From assembly GCA_033852095.1 (NCBI GenBank), contig JAWSVD010000103.1:1-5358 (forward strand): a stretch of DNA of 5,358 nt. Direction: 5' to 3'. The stretch comes from CALCKW01 sp033852095. GTDB taxonomy: Bacteria > Pseudomonadota > Gammaproteobacteria > CALCKW01. The notes below the pieces were generated by a model. The model did not search any database. It was given only the letters and a program-made list of their open reading frames with translations, and was not told the origin of the DNA. Position 1 is the stretch's first letter. Each line of letters opens with the position of its first letter. Positions 1 through 4,002 of this stretch are shown here, piece by piece. The position numbers and the translations under genes are program-made.

Positions 1-540
1 AAATACCTCTTCCACCACAAAAACTTGGCCAGTGTGTTTCGGGCAAAGCTGCTCGAAAGACTGAAAAAACACAACATCGAGTTACCCGCTAATATCCCTA
101 CACAATGGGTCGTCGATTGCCGCCACGTGGGCGACGGGCGGCCAGCACTGGAGTACCTCTCGCGCTATCTCTACAGAGGCGTGCTCTCGCCCAAGAACAT
201 TGTCGAAAACCACAACGGCAAAGTGAGCTTTCGCTACATCGACGCCGGCAGTAAAACAGAACAAACGCGGCGCCTCGACGGTGCAGACTTTCTCTGGTTA
301 ATGCTGCAACACATCTTGCCGCGCGGCTTCCAGCGGGTGCGTAACTACGGCTACCTGCACCACAACAACAAGGCTTTGCTCGCCACCGTGCAACTGCGGC
401 TCAAAGTGCAACTGCCAGCCACCGTGCCACTCGTCAAACCCGCGATGCTTTGTCGGGAGTGCGGTTGCACTTTAAGGACACAACAAGTCATGCATGTTAG
501 TCAATCCTCTACGCTGCCACAGTGCCATGCGCCGCCCTGA
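1..540 (+). CDS. IS91-family rolling-circle transposase, C-terminal part (5' end outside window)
   Basis: The frame is open from base 1 and ends at TGA 538-540, giving 179 visible residues. The visible part matches the conserved C-terminal core of IS91-type Y2 transposases: KYLFHHKNLASVFRAK at the left edge, then WVVDCRHVGDG, ALEYLSRYLYRGV, FRYIDA, FLWLMLQHILPRGFQRVRNYG, and a late CRECGC cysteine cluster (codons 451-468). In this family the enzyme nicks single-stranded DNA with a tyrosine pair and moves the element by rolling-circle replication. The N-terminal zinc finger, HUH motif and catalytic tyrosines would lie left of the window, so activity cannot be judged. The TTG at 25 is an internal codon, not a start. 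The reading frame shows no break. Its 3' end points toward the distal end of the integron array. Family assignment is strong from motifs; the exact IS name is unknown. Confidence 0.9.
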   Translation, partial: KYLFHHKNLASVFRAKLLERLKKHNIELPANIPTQWVVDCRHVGDGRPALEYLSRYLYRGVLSPKNIVENHNGKVSFRYIDAGSKTEQTRRLDGADFLWLMLQHILPRGFQRVRNYGYLHHNNKALLATVQLRLKVQLPATVPLVKPAMLCRECGCTLRTQQVMHVSQSSTLPQCHAPP

Positions 541-806
541 TCAATACCAGCAGTTAGCGTCACAAAAGCAACTCTGCGCAAAGCGCCGAGCGAGCCCGCT
601 CGTCCGTGCTTTAGAACCTCCGCTAAAAACACCAAAGTCCAGCCTAGTCAGCCTACAAAAGTGCTGTCATGAGGGCTGCAAAATGGAATATACAAGAGCA
701 GCTGAAGTTTCCTGCACTGCAGTCGGATCAAAATCGCCTGAGAAAAGGGCATCCCACAGAGCATCAATTTACTAAGGAGCAACCCTGACACATCGGGTTT
801 GTCCAA
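541..806. other. Gene-poor junction between the IS91-like element and the last attC
   Basis: No credible coding region is seen on either strand. The open frame at 494-775 (+) overlaps the transposase end and has no recognisable family or good ribosome site. On the minus strand the longest ATG frame past the crossover (648-764) is only 38 codons, with no convincing Shine-Dalgarno. The stretch begins, reading leftward from the array, with TTGGAC, the start expected of a fourth cassette. No R'' box matching it (GTCCAAC) occurs further left. A short inverted repeat, AACCC-N9-GGGTT, is at 781-799. The likeliest reading is IS terminus plus a truncated cassette or the natural array end. Confidence 0.5.
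576..602. repeat. Two tandem hairpins downstream of the IS91-type transposase
   Basis: GCGC-AAA-GCGC (576-586) is followed directly by CGAGCG-AGCC-CGCTCG (587-602), a perfect 6-bp stem with a 4-base loop. They begin 36 bases after the transposase stop. Stem-loops near the origin end are a known feature of IS91-type elements, so this may be part of oriIS. No T-run follows on either side, so a rho-independent terminator is less likely. Confidence 0.5.
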
Positions 807-855
807 CAACGGTATAAGATCGCGGCTTCGCGCGATCTATCCTTGTTCGTTATGC
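801..855 (-). repeat. attC site of cassette 3 (55 bp)
   Basis: On the minus strand R'' is GCATAAC (849-855) and R' is GTTGGAC (801-807), a full match to GTTRRRY. The two arms can pair along most of their length. The centre is a perfect 7-bp stem, GATCGCG/CGCGATC (818-824 with 831-837), around a 6-base loop. This is a short attC, close in length to the classic 57-60 bp sites of resistance cassettes. Integron integrases recombine the folded bottom strand of such sites at the G|TT step, here between 807 and 806. The stop codon of the GNAT gene (850-852) sits inside R''. Confidence 0.88.
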
Positions 856-1390
856 ATTTGCTCTCACCAGCGTCATATGAACACCATCATAGTACTGCCC
901 ATCAAGATACACGGCCTCTGGTTCAACACCGTACTCCACAAACCCAATTGCATTGTAAAGCACAAGCGCTGCTTCATTAGGCACGTATACCTGTAAGTTA
1001 ATACGCTGCACATTGTTACTAAAAGCTTGTTCAATTGCCGCTTCCACAACCTGACGCCCAAAGCCTTGCCTGCGATACTGAGGAGAAGTGAATACTCCCC
1101 ACATAACCATTTTATGACGGGAAGATGGAAACTTACTTGTGTACCCGACAGCAGCTGTTGCCACAAGGCGGCCTTCAATGAAATTACCAAACATGACGTT
1201 TGGATGGGAAAATGATAGCAGCGCACGAAAACTATCTGGTGTACGACTAAGCTCTTCTTTATAAGTTAAACCCATTGGCACTGGATTTTCCCGTGTGACG
1301 TCCCGCCGTAAAGTAGAGAACGCTAGAGCATCATCTTTATTCATGCTACGGATTGTCATAAGGTCCTCACGCTCACTTCTTTAGGCATAA
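807..1390 (-). mobile_element. Gene cassette 3 (584 bp, GNAT acetyltransferase)
   Basis: The limits run from the crossover in the preceding attC (1390/1391) to that in its own attC (806/807). The cassette starts TTATGCC, which pairs with 7 of 8 bases of its attC R'' (TGCATAAC), so the excised circle would rebuild a proper attC. It holds one gene in the standard orientation, 31 bp after the cassette start. Confidence 0.85.
850..1359 (-). CDS. GNAT-family N-acetyltransferase (cassette 3)
   Basis: This 169-residue protein has the size and order of a single GNAT domain, which moves an acetyl group from acetyl-CoA to an amine on a small molecule or protein. The start MTIRSMNKDDALAF is the usual first strand and helix. 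The central strand MVMWGVFTSP (84-93) leads into the acetyl-CoA pyrophosphate loop RRQGFG (96-101) and its helix. Motif B follows with NLQVYVPNEAALVLYNAIGF (121-140), where N128 and Y135 occupy the usual positions. The C-terminal YLDGQYYDGVHM is common in RimI-like and general GNATs. There is no signal peptide. TGAGGA (minus strand, 1364-1369) provides a ribosome site about 4 bases before the ATG. The stop TAA overlaps attC R''. The substrate cannot be told: it does not look like a known aminoglycoside acetyltransferase, though cassette-borne GNATs sometimes are drug- or toxin-directed. Confidence 0.9.
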   Translation of the reverse strand: MTIRSMNKDDALAFSTLRRDVTRENPVPMGLTYKEELSRTPDSFRALLSFSHPNVMFGNFIEGRLVATAAVGYTSKFPSSRHKMVMWGVFTSPQYRRQGFGRQVVEAAIEQAFSNNVQRINLQVYVPNEAALVLYNAIGFVEYGVEPEAVYLDGQYYDGVHMTLVRANA

Positions 1391-1501
1391 CGCTTCCATC
1401 ACCCGCAATTTATGCGGTGGCGAAATTGCGGTAAAATGGAGTGCAGCGACATCGCAATTTGGACTCCGCGTAAATTCTCGGCGTGGATGGACTTGTTAGG
1501 T
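1385..1501 (-). repeat. attC site of cassette 2 (117 bp)
   Basis: On the minus strand R'' is ACCTAAC (1495-1501, full RYYYAAC match) and R' is GTTATGC (1385-1391). The outer arms pair well: the plus strand shows TTCCATCA near R' and TGGATGGA near R''. The long centre contains CCGCAATTT (1403-1411) and its inverted copy AAATTGCGG (1423-1431), with a further direct copy CGCAATTT at 1453-1460, so more than one fold is possible. The length is at the long end for attC. The stop codon of the 266-aa gene (1496-1498) lies inside R''. Confidence 0.88.
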
Positions 1502-2324
1502 TCCTTTACTTCTTTGCATCTTTCCAACCACACCTTCATACTCCTTATCCTCATGCTGCTGCCTTAAGATTAGCTGAATAGCTTGTTTAACCATTGGATG
1601 TTTCTCTACACATTCTTCCTCACTTAGCTCATGAATTCCTTGACTTAAGATTCCGTACAGATCAGCAGACTTTGTAAGTCTTGATGGAAGATAGCCTTTC
1701 AGTGTCTTTATTTTTTCTGTCATTCTCAACTTTAAATAGGCTTCTTCATCCCAGTCATCTTCTCCCCCTTTTGCTTCAATATGTGCATTTTCTACCAGCG
1801 TTTCAAAGATACGACGCAGATATACGAACGATCCTATTCCTACACCATGAGCGTACAACCCAATTGAAGTTCCAAGTTCTTTCCTACTCGATTCATCTAA
1901 CTCCCTAAAGGCTGCATCCAGATCACCAAACTCAAGCGACGCGCGTGAGGGGTACTGACCTATTTTGTCGAAGAATTTATCACCCCTCTTAAATACAATA
2001 TGTAGATCCTGACCGCACTTGTCAGAAATATTATTTTCTTCTGTCCGTGTACACTTTGCATGAACAGTCAGAAGACCGTAATTCGATAAATTTCTGTCTT
2101 TGGCATCAGAGTAGGCTGGAAACGGTGATTCAATCTTGAATACGCTCTGCCTCCCGCAATTAGGACAATAAGAATCGATAGAACCCGATGTAAATAGTTT
2201 TACTATTTCATCTTCTTCACGACTTTCCAGATTATATTCTGTATAAATTGGATCATCTGCTAGTATTTCTTGCCGAGTAACTTCCGTCTTTCGCATAATT
2301 CTCTATCTTATCTTTTTAACCTAA
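1391..2324 (-). mobile_element. Gene cassette 2 (934 bp, 266-aa unknown protein)
   Basis: The cassette starts TTAGGTT after the crossover at 2324/2325 and ends at its own attC crossover 1390/1391. Its first bases pair exactly with R'' AACCTAAC of its attC (8 of 8), which confirms the limits. One gene fills it in the standard orientation. The sequence is visibly more AT-rich than the flanking fdh genes, in keeping with a separate origin. Confidence 0.88.
1496..2296 (-). CDS. Unknown 266-aa protein with CxxC zinc-ribbon-like N-terminus and helical C-terminus (cassette 2)
   Basis: I cannot name the family with certainty. The N-terminal third has C44-PN-C47 and a second cysteine pair, C82 and C94, spaced like a zinc ribbon broken by an insert; HIVFKRGDKFFDKIGQYPS (99-117) follows as likely beta structure. 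From about 125 on the protein is rich in predicted helix, with SFVYLRRIFETLVENAH (156-172), RMTEKIKTLKGYLP (191-204) and YGILSQGIHELSEEEC (214-229). The last part resembles a set of uncharacterised bacterial proteins with a helical, HEPN-like or DUF4145-like domain, some near defence genes. That link is from memory and tentative: the canonical HEPN RNase motif Rx4-6H is not seen. No signal peptide or membrane segment is visible, so it is probably cytoplasmic. AGATAGAG ends about 5 bases before the ATG. The TAA stop is embedded in attC R''. It could be regulatory, defence-related or neither. Confidence 0.85.
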   Translation of the reverse strand: MRKTEVTRQEILADDPIYTEYNLESREEDEIVKLFTSGSIDSYCPNCGRQSVFKIESPFPAYSDAKDRNLSNYGLLTVHAKCTRTEENNISDKCGQDLHIVFKRGDKFFDKIGQYPSRASLEFGDLDAAFRELDESSRKELGTSIGLYAHGVGIGSFVYLRRIFETLVENAHIEAKGGEDDWDEEAYLKLRMTEKIKTLKGYLPSRLTKSADLYGILSQGIHELSEEECVEKHPMVKQAIQLILRQQHEDKEYEGVVGKMQRSKGT

Positions 2325-2397
2325 CGCCGCTATAAAAGGCGCGCGTTAGCGCGTCCAGTGGAGCGTAGCGGAACGATTTTTGATAGCCTTGTTAGCA
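2319..2397 (-). repeat. attC site of cassette 1 (79 bp)
   Basis: On the minus strand R'' is TGCTAAC (2391-2397) and R' is GTTAGGT (2319-2325), a full GTTRRRY match. The inner boxes GGCTATC and GATAGCC-like TATAGCGGC pair imperfectly, leaving the extrahelical bases expected of attC. The centre holds a perfect hairpin, CGCGC-GTTA-GCGCG (2340-2353). Crossover falls between 2325 and 2324. The site starts 5 bases after the TAG stop of the cassette 1 gene. Confidence 0.9.
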
Positions 2398-2402
2398 CTT
2401 TG

Positions 2403-2753
2403 CTAGTACACCATTGCATGATCACAAAGGTACTTTCCATCTTGTTTAACTAGAACCATTTCTGCCACGAATTCACCTTTTGCCTTGGTGAATGACTGCT
2501 TCCACACTATTGCTGCTGAATTAGGGCGTTTGAAAACAGCGACGGACTTACGCTCGCTAAAAAAGCCTTTTTCAGACTGGCATTGCTCACAAACTTTTTG
2601 AAGGTAGTCTTTAGTAACAATTGCCTTCATTCGTTCTGTAAAGTCTCGGACATGCATTTCATGGTTAATTTTAGTGGAAGCATCCATCAGGTTATCCATG
2701 ATGGGGTTAGCAATATCTAGAATTTCCTTCTCTGACATTTCTTCGAAGCTCAT
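2403..2753 (-). CDS. Unknown 116-aa protein, possible NTF2-like fold (cassette 1)
   Basis: This is a small soluble protein with no signal peptide or membrane segment. The first half is predicted helical (MSFEEMSEKEILDIANPIMDNL, then HEMHVRDFTERMKAIVTKDYL). The second half looks like beta strands: SVAVFKRPNSAAIVWKQSF, EFVAEMVLVKQDGKYLCDHAMV. Two helices followed by a curved sheet ending in a strand like LVKQDGKYL resembles small NTF2-like/DUF4019-type domains, but this is fold inference only. Three cysteines (55, 58 and 110 in the sequence, two as CEQC) might bind metal or be incidental. The start is well supported by AAGGGAG (minus strand, 2759-2765), about 5 bases before the ATG. It is the only gene of the cassette and the first read from attI. 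I do not recognise a specific family. Confidence 0.85.
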   Translation of the reverse strand: MSFEEMSEKEILDIANPIMDNLMDASTKINHEMHVRDFTERMKAIVTKDYLQKVCEQCQSEKGFFSERKSVAVFKRPNSAAIVWKQSFTKAKGEFVAEMVLVKQDGKYLCDHAMVY

Positions 2754-2758
2754 TTTTA

Positions 2759-2765
2759 CTCCCTT
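2759..2765 (-). promoter_or_regulatory. Strong Shine-Dalgarno of the cassette 1 gene
   Basis: AAGGGAG on the minus strand lies five bases before the ATG at 2753, inside the first 20 bases of the cassette. The cassette therefore brings its own ribosome site and needs only a promoter from the integron platform. Confidence 0.75.
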
Positions 2766-2768
2766 TGA

Positions 2769-2832
2769 GTGCTAACAGCGGTTTGTTGGGCACGCCCAAT
2801 AAACCTAATTAGTGGGACACCCCCATAAACAG
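2769..2832 (-). other. attI recombination site (core and probable accessory repeats)
   Basis: The crossover core reads GCTG|TTAGCAC on the minus strand, cut between 2776 and 2775. To its right is GCCCAACAAACC, a match to the RYYYAAC core in inverse orientation, giving a simple two-box site like the L and R boxes of attI1. Further right are two imperfect direct copies of GTTTAT(T)GGGnGTG on the minus strand (2791-2804 and 2818-2830), in the place where attI1 has accessory integrase-binding repeats. The right limit is inferred. The cassette promoter Pc should be in this stretch or within the 5' intI region. The best hexamer I find is CTGACA (2925-2930, minus) with a poor GGAAAT 17 bases on, too weak to call. 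Confidence 0.75.
2780..2805. repeat. Palindrome within attI
   Basis: On the plus strand the inverted repeat is GGTTT-g-TTGGGC, a 2-base centre AC, then GCCCAA-t-AAACC. Twelve-position arms pair with one G-T mismatch. The hairpin begins only four bases from the attI crossover. It could be an integrase-binding fold, a protein operator, or a transcription pause in the cassette leader. Confidence 0.8.
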
Positions 2833-2961
2833 GGTTTTTCCGTTAAAACGAGTTCGTCATTTTCACGGTACAAACAACAGCTTAGACTATTCCCCACATT
2901 TATTTCCCCTGCTTATGCGGCCCATGTCAGAAATGTTACAGACACAAGCGCTTTTCTATGG

Positions 2962-2981
2962 CACTGTAAGTACAGACAGTA
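2962..2981 (+). promoter_or_regulatory. LexA (SOS) box in the intI promoter
   Basis: CACTGTAAGTACAGACAGTA contains CTGT-N8-ACAG (2964-2979) and fits the gammaproteobacterial LexA consensus TACTGT-N8-ACAGTA except at the first outer base. It lies 16 bases before the chosen ATG. A weak sigma70-like pair, TGTTAC (2934-2939) and TATGGC (2957-2962) with 17-base spacing, puts the box at or just after the -10, where LexA would block transcription. LexA control of intI by a box in this position is established for class 1 and Vibrio cholerae integrons. The promoter hexamers are tentative; the box itself is clear. Confidence 0.85.
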
Positions 2982-2997
2982 CAAACAGGGAATGTGT

Positions 2998-3960
2998 ATG
3001 TCTAAATTCATGGAGCACTGCCGCCATTCCATGCGGTCGCACAATCTTGCTTATCGCACTGAACAAAGCTATCTGGCTTGGATACGGCGCTATATCTTGT
3101 TTCACAATAAGCAGCACCCGGAGAAGCTTGATGAGTCTTCGGTCAGTGAGTTTTTAAGCTACCTCGCGGCGGAGCGCGGCTGCAGCTCGGGGACTCAGTC
3201 ACAGGCTTTGTGCGCACTCGTATTTTTGTACAAACACCCCATCGGCAGACCATTGGGAGACATTGGCGGTTTCTCTCTTGCAAAACGTCAACGGCGCGTG
3301 CCTGTGGTGCTGACGGTAACAGAGGTCGGTACGATTTTGGGCAGGTTGCGCGGCGTTGACGGCTTGATTGTCAGCTTGCTCTACGGCTCGGGATTGCGTG
3401 TAAGCGAAGCACTTAATCTTCGATTACAAGATGTAGATCACGAGCGATTGACGCTCACCGTGCGTCAGGGAAAAGGCGGCAAGGACAGACTGGTGACACT
3501 GTCGTCGCGCAGCGTAGAAGCGCTCAAAGAACAGCAAACACGTGTACTGGAAATTCATGAGGCAGATTTAACCAACGGACTCGGGGCGGCTCCCGTGCCC
3601 AAGTCGCTCCGCCGAAAGCTTGGCAATGCGGTCAAACGCCCGGGCTGGCAGTTCTTGTTTCCGTCGAGCGGGCTTTGCCAGATCCCTGACACGGGGGATT
3701 GGGTACGGTTTCATCGTGACCAGTCAGCTGTTCGCAAGGCCATTGCCAGCGCAGCTAAACGAGTTGCGGTGATGAAACGGGTCACGTGCCATACCTTCAG
3801 GCACTCCTTTGCGACCCATTTGTTGCTAGCAGGTGCGGATATTCGCACGGTGCAAGAGCAGCTGGGGCACGCCGACGTTGAAACCACAGCGATCTACACC
3901 CATGTGATCAACCGCGGCGGCCTCGCCGTACGATCTCCGCTCGACGCCATTGCGCTGTAG
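2998..3960 (+). CDS. intI: Integron integrase IntI (tyrosine recombinase)
   Basis: IntI recombines attI with attC and attC with attC, using folded single-stranded attC. The 320-aa product compares with 337 for IntI1. The N-terminal SAM-like DNA-binding domain (about 1-85) includes YRTEQSYLAWIRRYILFH. The catalytic domain opens with RRVPVVLTVTEV, then has R134 (GSGLRVSEAL), K159 (RQGKGGKDR), H265 and R268 (CHTFRHSFATHLL), H291 (LGHADVETT) and nucleophile Y300 (IYTHV). The insert found only in integron integrases is present at about 195-240 (PKSLRRKL, GWQFLFPSS), and the tail NRGGLAVRSPLD is typical of IntI. It appears intact and possibly active. ATG 2998 is chosen because AGGGA (2987-2991) lies 6 bases before it and the LexA box is just upstream; the frame stays open to 2812 but that part covers attI and promoter and is not IntI-like. 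An ATG at 2992 is too close to the ribosome site. It is divergent from the cassettes and convergent with fdhC. Class is not 1, 2 or 3 as far as recalled motifs allow. Confidence 0.96.
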   Translation: MSKFMEHCRHSMRSHNLAYRTEQSYLAWIRRYILFHNKQHPEKLDESSVSEFLSYLAAERGCSSGTQSQALCALVFLYKHPIGRPLGDIGGFSLAKRQRRVPVVLTVTEVGTILGRLRGVDGLIVSLLYGSGLRVSEALNLRLQDVDHERLTLTVRQGKGGKDRLVTLSSRSVEALKEQQTRVLEIHEADLTNGLGAAPVPKSLRRKLGNAVKRPGWQFLFPSSGLCQIPDTGDWVRFHRDQSAVRKAIASAAKRVAVMKRVTCHTFRHSFATHLLLAGADIRTVQEQLGHADVETTAIYTHVINRGGLAVRSPLDAIAL

Positions 3961-4002
3961 CTCGAAGCCCGCAGCCCGAGCGCTGGAGTGGCTGAACCAG
4001 TG

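Larger units (their letters stand above)
1..617 (+). mobile_element. IS91-like insertion sequence, partial; right end uncertain
   Basis: This is the part of the IS91-type element seen in the window: the transposase 3' region plus a short non-coding tail. IS91-type elements lack classical terminal inverted repeats and make no target duplication. They insert next to a GAAC/CAAG-type tetranucleotide at the replication-origin end, usually taken to be on the 3' side of the transposase. Two adjacent hairpins (576-602) followed by GAAC at 614-617 are a plausible right end, but this is inference. Another candidate, CAAG, lies near 691. The boundary could be anywhere from about 560 to 806. Confidence 0.45.
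2325..2775 (-). mobile_element. Gene cassette 1 (451 bp, attI-proximal, 116-aa unknown protein)
   Basis: The cassette starts TTAGCAC at the attI crossover (2775/2776) and ends at 2325. The first bases pair exactly with its attC R'' GTGCTAAC (8 of 8). As the cassette next to attI it is the most recently inserted by the usual model and the best expressed. Confidence 0.9.
807..3960. mobile_element. Integron: intI, attI and three-cassette array
   Basis: The segment has every part of an integron in the usual divergent layout: intI on the plus strand, an attI site next to its 5' side, and cassettes read on the minus strand away from it. Crossover points at 2775/2776, 2324/2325, 1390/1391 and 806/807 are set by the G|TTRRRY rule and by the match between each cassette's first bases and its own attC R'' box. 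The unusual point is its position, squeezed between an IS91-like element and a chromosomal fdh operon. There are no class 1 marks such as qacEdelta-sul1, so it looks like a chromosomal or environmental integron with a short array. Confidence 0.92.

Noticed and set aside
553..560. GTTAGCG on the plus strand as a possible fourth attC R'' box
   Set aside because: It does not match the expected partner of the cassette start GTTGGAC, and no paired inner boxes or R' are found.
648..764. 38-codon minus-strand frame after the last crossover, possible gene of a fourth cassette
   Set aside because: It is too short, with no clear Shine-Dalgarno and no attC after it.
494..775. 93-aa open frame on the plus strand
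   Set aside because: It overlaps the transposase end, has no good ribosome site, no recognisable family and an odd composition. It is most likely chance.
1681..1908. 75-aa plus-strand frame inside cassette 2
   Set aside because: It is a shadow of the minus-strand gene, low in complexity and rich in leucine and serine.
2902..2930. CTGACA with GGAAAT 17 bases on (minus strand) as cassette promoter Pc
   Set aside because: The -10 matches only three of six positions and lacks the key second A. Pc is expected in this area, but I cannot place it.
2812..2997. In-frame extension of intI to 2812, adding 62 residues
   Set aside because: The added residues do not resemble integron integrases, would cover the attI side and LexA box, and the first start lacks a ribosome site. 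ATG 2998 has AGGGA at proper spacing and gives a normal length.
3961..4002. CAGC/GCTG and CTCG/CGAG short repeats as a bidirectional terminator
   Set aside because: The arms are only four bases and there is no T-run on either strand.
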